Shown here piece by piece: positions 42,760 to 50,899 of a stretch of DNA of 64,000 nt (position 1 is its first letter; each line of letters opens with the position of its first letter). Position numbers and translations under genes: made by a program. The DNA is from Tateyamaria pelophila. Lineage in GTDB: Bacteria > Pseudomonadota > Alphaproteobacteria > Rhodobacterales > Rhodobacteraceae. A model generated the notes under the pieces. The model had not been told where the DNA came from. It saw only the letters and a program-made list of their open reading frames with translations, and did no database searches. The stretch is taken from NCBI RefSeq assembly GCF_019966495.1, contig NZ_JAIMIA010000006.1:34792-98791 (forward strand), in the 5' to 3' direction.

Positions 42760-42870
42760 GGCCCAAAGCCGAACTCCAGCAACCCTTTGAGATGCTGCGG
42801 TTCGGCTCATCAGACCTGACATTCGCTGCTACTGCAAAATCTGAGATGGGCGAACTCACAATCTGCGGAC
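42760..42870 (+). repeat. 111-bp dispersed repeat, copy F
   Basis: The copy begins GGCCCAAAGCC and ends AATCTGCGGAC, with ATGCTGCGGTTCGGCTCATC in place of the core and GGCGAACTCACA near the end. It starts 24 bases after the integrase stop. Confidence 0.78.
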
Positions 42871-42950
42871 ATGGAGTCATTTGCTTTACGAACTACCAAG
42901 ACCGCTTCGAATGGAATGCTGACACCATAGACTAGGTGCCGTTCCTCAAA

Positions 42951-43571
42951 TCACTGGATATCGTCCATGTTTGCAAAGAACTCTTCCCGGTGATTGCTGC
43001 GCGGAAATGGTTCTGATGGTGCTGGTACATCGAGAAAATCGCATATTGGCTCCCAGCCGTCTCTGGGGTCAAAGACCAAAAGGCGCTCTGGAGCCAAGCT
43101 GGTTCTCACCCGCTCCTCGTGCTCCCGAAATCGCCCCATTAGCGCTTCCGCCGACCAATCACTGCCGATGCTGCGAGTGACTGCACGTTTGGCCATACGA
43201 GACACAGGGCGGGCAGGCTCAGGCGCTTGTTCAGGATCGTCGATAACTTTGAGAATTGTTTCCGAGATGCTTGCGTACCAACTCTCAGGTGTACGGGTCG
43301 TCAGAATGACTTTGGCTTCCGGAAAAAACTCCGCCAATTCCTGCCAGTATCCTGCCACCGGCCAGTCAACGGCAGAACTGTTGCCGTCGAATATCGAATG
43401 CCAGTCCGGATTTCCATCGAGTGCAGCATTCCAAAGTGGAACCAATCGTTCCTGATCGTTGGCAACCTCCCACATATGATGGCAGACGCCAAAGCCAAGC
43501 TTTTCAAGACCCAGTTTGAGAGAGTTCGTTGCCGTCCGTCCCCAACCCGCGCCGATCACTTCAATCGTCAT
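42951..43571 (-). CDS. Sulfotransferase family protein
   Basis: A 206-residue P-loop sulfotransferase. The phosphosulfate-binding loop GAGWGRTATNSLK lies at about residues 6-18, and the later KVILTTRTPESWYAS and ERLLVFDPRDGWEPI match the 3'-phosphate-binding and C-terminal elements of the family. It would transfer sulfate from PAPS to an unknown acceptor. AAGGG is 9 bases before ATG 43571; a GTG two codons upstream (43577) would have only 3 bases spacing and is less likely. It lies alone in an accessory zone between repeats, which suggests lateral acquisition. Confidence 0.82.
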   Translation of the reverse strand: MTIEVIGAGWGRTATNSLKLGLEKLGFGVCHHMWEVANDQERLVPLWNAALDGNPDWHSIFDGNSSAVDWPVAGYWQELAEFFPEAKVILTTRTPESWYASISETILKVIDDPEQAPEPARPVSRMAKRAVTRSIGSDWSAEALMGRFREHEERVRTSLAPERLLVFDPRDGWEPICDFLDVPAPSEPFPRSNHREEFFANMDDIQ

Positions 43572-43649
43572 CTTCACATACCCTTTAGCACTAGCTCATA
43601 AAGCGAAGTCTAACGTGAGCAGTTTGTTTTGCAAAATGTAATCCTAACC

Positions 43650-43743
43650 AACCGCGCTCGCGCATGACCTCCCCTGTCAGCGACGCCCCATGGAGCTGAA
43701 AGACATTCTTTGCCAAATCCACACCGATCATTGTATCAATCAT
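43650..43743 (-). pseudogene. IS110-family transposase, N-terminal remnant
   Basis: From ATG 43743 the frame reads MIDTMIGVDLAKNVFQLHGA, the opening of IS110-type DEDD transposases (IGVDLAKNVFQLH with the first catalytic aspartate). Similarity ends after about 30 codons and the frame runs into unrelated sequence with a stop near 43609. The remaining 700 bases to the LysR gene contain no gene apart from repeat copy B. Confidence 0.75.
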
Positions 43744-44009
43744 CTTGCCGTGCTCTCTCTATATCGTGGCAGTGTACGACCACATCTATGGCACATTGCG
43801 ATGCCGTCTGGGGAGGGCGGCAACCATCCCATCTCTCAGCCGCCATCGGATGCGGCGCAGCATCTGCTCATCTTGGCCTCGGCGCGACGACACGAGCGGC
43901 CCACTGCGGACCTTCGTGCATCCTGCGGCGGACGGCGGTTCAGAGCCCTCTTTACCAAATGCCGTCCCGCAGCATTTCGCATGAACAGAAAATCCAACCT
44001 GTTGCGACC

Positions 44010-44122
44010 GGCCCTTACCTGCCTCTCGCCGGACATGTTTTATGCTGCAATGCGGCCCGTCGAACCTGCCGTTCGCTGCATCTGCGAAACACGCACATAA
44101 CTGAACTCACAGTGTGCGGGAC
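44010..44122 (+). repeat. 113-bp dispersed repeat, copy B
   Basis: Begins GGCCCTTACCTGCC and ends GTGTGCGGGAC; the core ATGCGGCCCGTCGAACCTGC plus CGTTCGCTGCATCTGC is identical to copy C. It lies between the IS110 remnant and the LysR gene. Confidence 0.88.
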
Positions 44123-44291
44123 GAAGCGGAATTTGACGACGCCCGGGTGAATGACCGCTCAGCCAGAAAGGGGGTTATGCTCTTTTGTCGGGTTGCTTTC
44201 AAAGGCGCGATATCCGCACTTGATCTCCAGCCCTATGCAAAATTGAATTTTATAGTTTTGGCGTCGAAGTGATCCATTCTATAAATGGAGC

Positions 44292-45170
44292 ATGACATTT
44301 GATCAGATCAAAACTTTCTTGTGGGTGGCGCGACTGGGCGGCTTTCGTAAGGCGGCAGACCGGCTAAATCTGTCCCAACCGGCAGTCTCCACCCGCATCT
44401 CGAATTTGGAACATGAACTGCGCGCCCCGTTGTTTGAGCGAGGTTCGGGCGAACTTGTGCTAACAAAACAAGGGACGTTGCTGTTGTCTTATGCCGAGCA
44501 GATGTTGTTCGTCGAAGAAGAAATCAAACAGCGCGTCGCCAATCCGTCAGAGGCAGAAGGCCTGTTTCGTGTCGGTGCCGCCGAGACGATTGCACAAGCA
44601 TGGTTGCCAGATTTCCTAAAGGCGTTCAGCGAGCAATACCCACGCGTAAATGTTGATTTAACGGTCGACATTTCATTGAATTTGCGCGAGGAGCTTTTGG
44701 AGAGAAAGCTAGACCTTGCCTTGCTTATGGGGCCCGTTTCCGAGTTTTCCGTTGAGAACGTGACCTTGCCGTCTTTCGACCTGCATTGGTACCGCTCAAC
44801 CACAAACCCTCAGACCGATCTGGGGGAAATTCCGATCATTTCTTATTCAAGCAAGACCAGACCTCACCGCGAATTGATGTCTGAACTGTCACGTCGGATT
44901 GGGCCGAAAGTGCGGGTCTATGCGTCTGCGTCCCTATCGGCAAGCTTGAAGATGATTGCGGCGGGAATCGCTGTCGGACCATACCCAAGGGCGCTAGCCA
45001 ATAATTTTCTTGAGGCGGGGCAAATTGTTGAGTTTGATCCGGGGTTTCGTCCGCAGCCGCTGTCGTTCACGGCGTCCTATCTATCAGAGCCGCGCAGCTT
45101 TCTTACTGAAAACAGTGCGCAAATTGCGCGCGTAGTGGCGGAAAAATGGGACGGCACACACTTTCAGTGA
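44292..45170 (+). CDS. LysR family transcriptional regulator
   Basis: A 292-residue LysR protein with the N-terminal winged helix-turn-helix (FLWVARLGGFRKAADRLNLS followed by QPAVSTRISNLE) and a type 2 periplasmic-binding-fold effector domain (GLFRVGAAETIAQAWLPDFL). It precedes, on the same strand, the DUF1445/TRAP/5-oxoprolinase genes, which it likely regulates. The AT-rich 91-base gap after it (45171-45261) contains TTGATAATTTGAT and similar half-sites plus an RBS hairpin. GGAG is only one base from the ATG, so initiation may be weak. Confidence 0.9.
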   Translation: MTFDQIKTFLWVARLGGFRKAADRLNLSQPAVSTRISNLEHELRAPLFERGSGELVLTKQGTLLLSYAEQMLFVEEEIKQRVANPSEAEGLFRVGAAETIAQAWLPDFLKAFSEQYPRVNVDLTVDISLNLREELLERKLDLALLMGPVSEFSVENVTLPSFDLHWYRSTTNPQTDLGEIPIISYSSKTRPHRELMSELSRRIGPKVRVYASASLSASLKMIAAGIAVGPYPRALANNFLEAGQIVEFDPGFRPQPLSFTASYLSEPRSFLTENSAQIARVVAEKWDGTHFQ

Positions 45171-45237
45171 ATTCAAAAAATCTATCATAAGCGATATAAA
45201 TTGATAATTTGATTGGCAGGCACCTCCGTGTGATGGT

Positions 45238-45256
45238 CTCCCCAACTTTGGGGGAG
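45238..45256 (+). promoter_or_regulatory. Hairpin that pairs the Shine-Dalgarno of the DUF1445 gene
   Basis: CTCCCC (45238-45243) pairs with GGGGAG (45251-45256) across a short loop. The 3' arm is the GGGGGAG Shine-Dalgarno located 5 bases before ATG 45262. In RNA the ribosome site would be hidden unless the stem is opened. Confidence 0.55.
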
Positions 45257-45261
45257 TTTGC

Positions 45262-46086
45262 ATGACATCTAGATCCGTCTCACATTCCGACTTGGTTGGT
45301 CGTTCGGCGGCTGACGTCAGAGCCGCCATTCGCTGCGGGTCCTATGCCGGTCACACAGCGGGGCTGGCAGCCGGAAAGCTGCAATGCAACCTTGCGATCT
45401 TGCCGGAAGAATTTGCCTTGGACTTCTTGCGGTTTTGCCAACGCAATCCCAAGCCATGCCCCATCGTGGGGGTGGGGGATAGCGGCGATCCGAGTTTGCC
45501 GACACTGGGGCATAACATTGATATCCGCTGCGATGTTTCGAAGTACCGTGTGTTTCGCGATGGGGCGCTGAGCGATGAGGTCACGAATATTTCCGATGTC
45601 TGGCGCGATGACTTTGTCACTGTTGCCTTGGGGTGTTCGTTTACTTTTGAAAACGCACTGCTGCGCAGCGGCATTTCAGTGCGTCACATCGAAAAGGGTC
45701 TGAATGTTCCGATGTTCAGGACCAACATTGAGCTTGTCCCAGCGGGACGGTTTAGCGGCAAGATGGTTGTCACCATGCGCCCGATCCCAGAAGCGCAGGT
45801 CGATCAAGCCCGCGAAATCAGCCGTCGCTATCCCCAAGCACATGGCGCACCGATTGCCTTTGGCGATCCTGCCCAAATCGGCATCCCCGATCTTGCACAG
45901 CCTGATTGGGGAGACGCCGTCGACATCAATGCGGGCGAGGTGCCTGTCTATTGGGCTTGTGGTGTGACACCGCAAAACGTGCTCTTGAATGCAGGTCTGC
46001 CGATCTGCATCACCCATTCGCCCGGTCACATGCTGATCGCGGATGTGGCCGAAGACGCTGAGACAACAATCCTAACAAGACCCTGA
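45262..46086 (+). CDS. DUF1445 putative hydro-lyase (D-glutamate cyclase-like)
   Basis: A 274-residue DUF1445 protein. The segments FLRFCQRNPKPCPIVGVGD, GCSFTFENALL, NVPMFRTN and CITHSPGHMLIAD are typical of this family, some members of which act on D-glutamate or 5-oxoproline; eukaryotic relatives are D-glutamate cyclases. Its place in front of a TRAP transporter and 5-oxoprolinase subunits fits a role in oxoproline or related cyclic amide metabolism. ATG 45262 is chosen because its Shine-Dalgarno is 5 bases away, inside a hairpin. The TRAP genes follow after 26 bases. Confidence 0.85.
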   Translation: MTSRSVSHSDLVGRSAADVRAAIRCGSYAGHTAGLAAGKLQCNLAILPEEFALDFLRFCQRNPKPCPIVGVGDSGDPSLPTLGHNIDIRCDVSKYRVFRDGALSDEVTNISDVWRDDFVTVALGCSFTFENALLRSGISVRHIEKGLNVPMFRTNIELVPAGRFSGKMVVTMRPIPEAQVDQAREISRRYPQAHGAPIAFGDPAQIGIPDLAQPDWGDAVDINAGEVPVYWACGVTPQNVLLNAGLPICITHSPGHMLIADVAEDAETTILTRP

Positions 46087-46112
46087 AGCAATCCAACAAG
46101 GAGATAAATCCT

Positions 46113-47138
46113 ATGAAACAGACGCTTGCCATTCTGGCCGCAACGACCGCCCTTGCCGCCCCAGCCTTTGCCGAAGACCTATCCGTTGTCGGCAGCTGGT
46201 CCAGCCTGCCGCTGCACAACCAATACGAAGCGCCGTTCTGGGGCACAACTCTGCCCGCCGCGGGTGATTTCAACATCGAACTGACCACGCACAACCAGAT
46301 GAGCCTTGGACTGGGCGATATCTATCCGTTGCTGGGGCAAGGCGTCTATGACGTGGCGATGACAGTTGCCGACTATGCCGTGTCCGACGCGCCAGAGCTG
46401 GAAGGCCTCGATGTGCCGCTGATCGCGCTGACGGCAGATGAAGCCCGCGCCATGGTCGATGCCGCGCGCCCCATGGTCTCCGACATCTACCGCGACCGTT
46501 TCAACAGCCACGTTCTGGCCATCGCACCTTATCCGCCGCAGGTTGTTTTTTGTAACGCGGAGATTTCCAGCCTTGCCGATCTGGAAGGGCTCAAGGTCCG
46601 CGCCTCTGGCCGGATGACCGCCAAGCTGCTGGAAGCATTGGGAGCCGAGGGGGTGAATGTGTCCTTCTCTGAAGTGCCCGGTGCATTGCAAAAAGGCGTC
46701 GTTGATTGTGCCGTTACCGGTGCTGGCTCGGGCTATTCCGCGGGATGGTGGGAAGTGTCCACGCACCTTCTGCCGATCCCGCTCGGTGGCTGGGATTCGG
46801 TTGTGACGGCGATCAACCTCGACAAATGGAACGATATGTCCGCTGAAAACCAGGCGCTGCTCACCGATCAGATCAAGACCGGCTTTGAGGACCTCGCATG
46901 GGCCAGCGCGCAGGACGCCTTAGTCAATGACATTGCATGCCTCACAGGCAACGGTGACTGCCCATCGGGTGACGCGCGGTCGATGACACTGGTCTCCGTA
47001 AGCGATGCGGATTTCGCCCGTGCGCGGGACATCCTGACATCCGAAGTTCTGCCCGAATGGGCCGAGCGTGCCGGTGGTGAATGGGCCGCGCGCTGGAACG
47101 ACAGCGTTGGCAAGGTTGTCGGCGTCGAGATCAAGTAA
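46113..47138 (+). CDS. TRAP transporter solute-binding protein (DctP-type)
   Basis: A 341-residue periplasmic TRAP binding protein with a signal peptide (MKQTLAILAATTALAAPAFA). LEGLKVRASGRMTAKLLEAL is the classic DctP segment with the arginine that binds a carboxylate (about residue 166), and SEVPGALQKGVVDCAVTGAG follows. AAGGAG lies 8 bases before the ATG. It should bind an organic or amino acid for import through the following two membrane subunits. Given the neighbours, an oxoproline-like carboxylate is a good candidate substrate, not proven. Confidence 0.93.
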   Translation: MKQTLAILAATTALAAPAFAEDLSVVGSWSSLPLHNQYEAPFWGTTLPAAGDFNIELTTHNQMSLGLGDIYPLLGQGVYDVAMTVADYAVSDAPELEGLDVPLIALTADEARAMVDAARPMVSDIYRDRFNSHVLAIAPYPPQVVFCNAEISSLADLEGLKVRASGRMTAKLLEALGAEGVNVSFSEVPGALQKGVVDCAVTGAGSGYSAGWWEVSTHLLPIPLGGWDSVVTAINLDKWNDMSAENQALLTDQIKTGFEDLAWASAQDALVNDIACLTGNGDCPSGDARSMTLVSVSDADFARARDILTSEVLPEWAERAGGEWAARWNDSVGKVVGVEIK

Positions 47139-47165
47139 ATCCAAGGGCCAAGGGACGTACGACAC

Positions 47166-47714
47166 ATGGAACTCAAGGTGATAGACATCCTGCGCAGGCT
47201 GAACAAAGGGGTTGCCCTCTGTGTTGGCGCAGGACTGCTGATTTGCGCCGCCTTCGTGCTGACGGATATCATCATGCGTCGGTTCGGCACGTCCCTTGGC
47301 GGCACTGAAGAGATCGCGGGTTACGCTATGGCGCTCGCGACCTCATGGGGCATGGCCTATACCCTTCTGGAGATGGGCCATGTCCGTATCGACATCCTGC
47401 GCAGCCGCGCCAACACTTTCAAACGCGCACTCTTCGACGTCTTCGCGATGATCGTCATGAGCGGCGTTATCGTCACAATCGCGATCAAGGCGTGGCCGGT
47501 TCTGGAACGCTCGATCAAGAACGGCTCGACCGCCAACACTCCGCTTGAGACCCCCTTGGTCTGGGTCCACACGCCTTGGTTTGCCGGCTGGGTCTGGTTC
47601 GCGCTGATGTCCTGCATTGTCACGCTTTGTGCCCTCAGCCTGCTCTTCAAGCGGCGGTATGGAGAGACCGAAAGCTTCATCGGTGCCTTTGCCGAACAGG
47701 AGACGCTGCAATGA
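47166..47714 (+). CDS. TRAP transporter small permease (DctQ-type)
   Basis: A 182-residue protein with four membrane helices (about residues 15-37, 48-70, 90-112 and 136-158). TDIIMRRFGTSLGGTEEIAG and MGHVRIDIL are the usual DctQ landmarks. It lies 27 bases after the binding protein and overlaps the large subunit gene in ATGA. It pairs with the large permease to form the sodium-driven carrier. Confidence 0.9.
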   Translation: MELKVIDILRRLNKGVALCVGAGLLICAAFVLTDIIMRRFGTSLGGTEEIAGYAMALATSWGMAYTLLEMGHVRIDILRSRANTFKRALFDVFAMIVMSGVIVTIAIKAWPVLERSIKNGSTANTPLETPLVWVHTPWFAGWVWFALMSCIVTLCALSLLFKRRYGETESFIGAFAEQETLQ

Positions 47715-48994
47715 TCGGCTATGTTTCACTGGGCCTCTTGGGTCTGCTCGCCCTGTCGATCCCCGTGGGTATCGTCTTGTTTCTGCTGGGCTTTGGCATT
47801 GACGCTTTCTTCTCCAGCTTCCCGCTCACCAAGGGTCTCGGGAACATGGTGTGGTCCGCGTCCAATTCCGCGACGCTGATTGCGATCCCGTTTTTTGTGC
47901 TGCTGGGTGAGATTCTTGTGCGCAGCGGTGTCGCCGCACGCACCTATGCAGCGCTTGACCGCTGGGTTAGCTGGTTACCCGGAGGCTTGGTGCACGCAAA
48001 TATTGCGACGGCAACTATGTTTTCCGCCACCTCCGGCTCCTCTGTCGCCACCGCGGCCACTGTCGCAACTGTCGCCATGCCGCAAGCCGAGAAGCTGGGC
48101 TACGATCCCAAGCTGTTCTCAGGCGCAATTGCGGCGGGCGGAACGCTGGGCATCATGATCCCGCCCTCGATTAACCTGATCGTTTACGGCTTTCTCACCC
48201 AATCCTCGATCCCACAGCTTTTCTTGGCGGGTCTCATTCCGGGTCTGGCCCTTGCGCTGATGTTCATGCTGGTCACGATGATCATTTGCATGGTCCGGCC
48301 CGATCTGGGTGGCGTGCGTCGGACGTTTCCGTTTGCGAAAATGCTACGCGCGTTGGTGGATTTGGTGCCCATCCTGCTGCTGTTTGGCATGATCGTCGGC
48401 TCCATCTATGCGGGTTGGGCCACGCCGACCGAAGCCGCTGCCGTAGGGGTCGCGGGGGCCTTTCTCATCGCGCTCGCCTTTGGCGGGGTGTCTTGGTCCA
48501 TGCTGACGCAAAGCCTGACAGGGACAGTCAAGATCACCTCGATGATCATGCTGATCGTCATTGGCGCCTCGTTCCTGAACTTCACTCTCGCCTCGGCCGG
48601 ATTGGGCCGCGAATTGACCGCATTCATGGACGGGCTCGGCCTGTCGCCACTGGGCTTCATTCTTGTGGTCGTGGTGCTCTACATCGTTCTGGGCTTTTTC
48701 ATCGAAACCCTGTCGCTGATGGTGGTCACGATCCCGATCATCGTTCCGATGGTTTTGGTGCAAGGCTATGACGTGGTTTGGTTTGGCATTCTGATGATCG
48801 TGCTGATTGAAATGGCGTTGATCACACCGCCTGTAGGGTTGAACCTGTATGTGGTGCAGGGCGCGCGCAAATCCGGCACCCTGAACGAGGTCATGTTGGG
48901 AGCGCTGCCCTATTGCCTGACCATGCTGGCAATGGCCTTTCTATTGATCGCTTTTCCGAATATCGCGCTCTTCTTGCCAAACGCTCTGCAATAA
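47711..48994 (+). CDS. TRAP transporter large permease (DctM-type)
   Basis: A 427-residue membrane protein with about twelve helices. It shows the signatures IPFFVLLGEILVRSGVA, FSATSGSSVATAATVATVAMP, GTLGIMIPPSINLIVYG and ITPPVGLNLYVVQG of the DctM family. The start at 47711 overlaps the small permease stop; the longer frame from 47576 lies inside that gene. Twelve bases after its stop begins the truncated pxpA. It is the transport subunit for the cluster's substrate. Confidence 0.93.
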   Translation: MIGYVSLGLLGLLALSIPVGIVLFLLGFGIDAFFSSFPLTKGLGNMVWSASNSATLIAIPFFVLLGEILVRSGVAARTYAALDRWVSWLPGGLVHANIATATMFSATSGSSVATAATVATVAMPQAEKLGYDPKLFSGAIAAGGTLGIMIPPSINLIVYGFLTQSSIPQLFLAGLIPGLALALMFMLVTMIICMVRPDLGGVRRTFPFAKMLRALVDLVPILLLFGMIVGSIYAGWATPTEAAAVGVAGAFLIALAFGGVSWSMLTQSLTGTVKITSMIMLIVIGASFLNFTLASAGLGRELTAFMDGLGLSPLGFILVVVVLYIVLGFFIETLSLMVVTIPIIVPMVLVQGYDVVWFGILMIVLIEMALITPPVGLNLYVVQGARKSGTLNEVMLGALPYCLTMLAMAFLLIAFPNIALFLPNALQ

Positions 48995-49006
48995 GGATTG
49001 AGACCG

Positions 49007-49159
49007 ATGTGGATCATTCCTAATTCCGGCCTTGGTGAAGGCTTAGGCCCTTTGATCATGGGCGCTGATGCCGAAATGCGTTCACGTAAAATCCGGGCGC
49101 GGTTGCACGGCATTGGCGTTCAGGCCACCAGTTTCGCACACCTTTTGGGCCCCTCATGA
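49007..49159 (+). pseudogene. Internally deleted pxpA (LamB/YcsF family, 5-oxoprolinase subunit A) remnant, 50 codons
   Basis: A 50-codon frame between the TRAP permease and pxpB. Codons 6-23 (NSGLGEGLGPLIMGADAE) match the N-terminal signature of PxpA/YcsF proteins (DLGEGFGPWxMGDD), and codons 27-44 (RKIRARLHGIGVQATSFA) match their C-terminal helix. The 200 or so residues between, with all catalytic residues, are missing, and the join is in frame. AAGGA lies 9 bases before ATG 49007, and its stop overlaps the pxpB start in ATGA, so it may still be translated and couple pxpB. No intact pxpA lies elsewhere in the window. Confidence 0.75.
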
Positions 49160-49845
49160 ACGCCCGTTTCAAATCTATCGCAGATCACGCTTTGCTGGTG
49201 ACCCTTGCAGATGACATCAGCGATGACGCCCACGATCTCGTCATTGCGTTAGACAAGGCGATTGCTGCGAACATGCCCGTTGGCGTGACTGAAACCGTGC
49301 CCGCATTGGTCAACCTCTTGGTGTCTTTCGATCCCGTCGTGACAGACCATGCTGCCGTGGAAGCACATGTCCGCGAATGTCTTGAGGCCGTAGAAATACA
49401 AGCAACCGAAGGCACCGTACGGCGGGTAAAAGTATGCTACGAAGCGCCCTTTGCGCCGGATTTGGAACCGGTGGCATCGGCGACTGGCCTGTCAACGGAA
49501 GCTGTCATCAATGCCCATCTTGCGGCAAAGTTCGACGTTTTGATGTACGGTTTTGCACCAGGCTATGCGTATCTGTCCGGCGCACCGGAACAGATCCAAG
49601 TACCTCGAAAACAGACGCCGATCCGCGATGTTCCAGCAGGCAGCGTCATCATCGCAGGCGCGCAATGCCTGATAACCACCCTCACGATGCCAACGGGCTG
49701 GTCGATTATCGGGCGCTCGCCGACGCGGATCTTGACTGGTGATCCGAAGCATCCGTTTTTGTTCGATGTCGGGGATCGCGTAACGTTTCAGCGCATCGAT
49801 CTGGCGACGTTCGAGCGCCTCAACAGCGAGACGTCTCATGAGTGA
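49156..49845 (+). CDS. pxpB: 5-oxoprolinase subunit B (KipI family)
   Basis: A 229-residue protein of the KipI/PxpB family. VPALVNLLVSFDP, the FDVLMYGFAPGYAYLSG motif and VPRKQTPIRDVPAGSV are typical. Subunits A, B and C together hydrolyse 5-oxoproline to glutamate with ATP. Its ATG overlaps the stop of the truncated pxpA and its end overlaps the start of pxpC by 8 bases. With pxpA broken here, the local enzyme would be incomplete unless A is supplied from elsewhere or DUF1445 substitutes for it. Confidence 0.92.
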   Translation: MNARFKSIADHALLVTLADDISDDAHDLVIALDKAIAANMPVGVTETVPALVNLLVSFDPVVTDHAAVEAHVRECLEAVEIQATEGTVRRVKVCYEAPFAPDLEPVASATGLSTEAVINAHLAAKFDVLMYGFAPGYAYLSGAPEQIQVPRKQTPIRDVPAGSVIIAGAQCLITTLTMPTGWSIIGRSPTRILTGDPKHPFLFDVGDRVTFQRIDLATFERLNSETSHE

Positions 49846-50839
49846 GGCCGTGTTGTCAGTTTCGTTCGCCGGACCGTTGGTCACTGTTCAGGATGCGGGG
49901 CGCCCCGGCCATATGCGCTATGGTGTGCCTGCGTCTGGCCCGATGGATCGTCTGGCATTCGACGCCGCGAACGCCGCTCTTGGGAATCCGCAAGGCATAT
50001 CCGCCATCGAAATATCCCTTGGCGGCTTGATGTTGCATTGCAAAGAGGGGGCCGTCACACTTGCCATAACGGGCGGTGAATTCGTGGTTGAGCATGGCGG
50101 GCAAAAAACCAGCTCTTGGACGATCCTGACCCTGCAAAAGGGCGAACGGCTTGCGATCCGGGCAGGAACAGCGGGAAGCTGGGCCTATCTCGCCTTTGCG
50201 GGTCGGTTGGGTTCCGAAGACTGGCTTGGCAGCCAGGCGACCCATTCGACCTCCGGTTTCGGTGGTGGGGCGGTACGAACGGGGCAATCCCTAGAGATTT
50301 CCGAAGCCGCAATTCGCGGCGATCGGTTGGGCGCGATCCCTCAACCGGAGTTTCCCTCAAATGGCCCCATTCGCGTAGTCACCGGCCCCCAAGATCACCA
50401 TTTTGAGGAGAACGCCGTCGCGTGTCTTTTGGCTGACGTCTTCACGGTCACAGACGCCTATGACCGCATGGGCATGCGGTTAAAGGGTCCCTTGCTCGGA
50501 TTGGACGGCGCCTTGTCGATCCCCTCTGAGCCCGTTGTTCGCGGATCGGTGCAAGTGTCTGGCGATGGTGTTGCAACAGTGCTGTTGGCCGATCATCAAA
50601 CGACCGGTGGATACCCCAAGATTGCAACAGTTATCTCATGCGATACGGACAGGTTGGCGCAGTGGCGCGCCGGTCAGCCCGTGCGCTTTACATCCATTTC
50701 AAGTGCGCAAGCTATTGAGGATGTGAGGCATTTCACGGTGCAGAAAACGCGCTATCTTGAGCAAATATCGGTGCCGCGGGGATCATTGGAACAGCGGCTT
50801 ATTCGGGAAAACCTGATACATGGCTGCGCATTCGACTAA
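49838..50839 (+). CDS. pxpC: 5-oxoprolinase subunit C (KipA/biotin-dependent carboxyltransferase family)
   Basis: A 333-residue protein with the PxpC opening VQDAGRPGHMRYGVPASGPMD and the conserved YDRMGMRLKGP and DHQTTGGYPKIATV motifs. It acts with PxpB as a complex in ATP-dependent 5-oxoproline hydrolysis. It is the last gene of the plus-strand cluster; a perfect CCGGAT/ATCCGG hairpin follows, and the next gene (DUF2848) is convergent. Confidence 0.92.
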   Translation: MSEAVLSVSFAGPLVTVQDAGRPGHMRYGVPASGPMDRLAFDAANAALGNPQGISAIEISLGGLMLHCKEGAVTLAITGGEFVVEHGGQKTSSWTILTLQKGERLAIRAGTAGSWAYLAFAGRLGSEDWLGSQATHSTSGFGGGAVRTGQSLEISEAAIRGDRLGAIPQPEFPSNGPIRVVTGPQDHHFEENAVACLLADVFTVTDAYDRMGMRLKGPLLGLDGALSIPSEPVVRGSVQVSGDGVATVLLADHQTTGGYPKIATVISCDTDRLAQWRAGQPVRFTSISSAQAIEDVRHFTVQKTRYLEQISVPRGSLEQRLIRENLIHGCAFD

Positions 50840-50867
50840 GCGCGATGCGGCTATGCCTACAGCAAGC

Positions 50868-50882
50868 CCGGATTTCATCCGG
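50868..50882. terminator. Hairpin between convergent pxpC and DUF2848 genes
   Basis: CCGGAT (50868-50873) and ATCCGG (50877-50882) pair perfectly around a TTC loop. It lies 29 bases after the pxpC stop and 18 bases from the DUF2848 stop, so it could serve both strands. No T-run is present. Confidence 0.5.
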
Positions 50883-50899
50883 TGCGTGAGGTATCAGCG

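Noticed and set aside
43690..44150. Overlapping plus-strand frames between the sulfotransferase and LysR genes
   Set aside because: They translate the antisense of an IS110 remnant and repeat copy B; similar peptides arise at the other repeat copies because of the DNA repeat.
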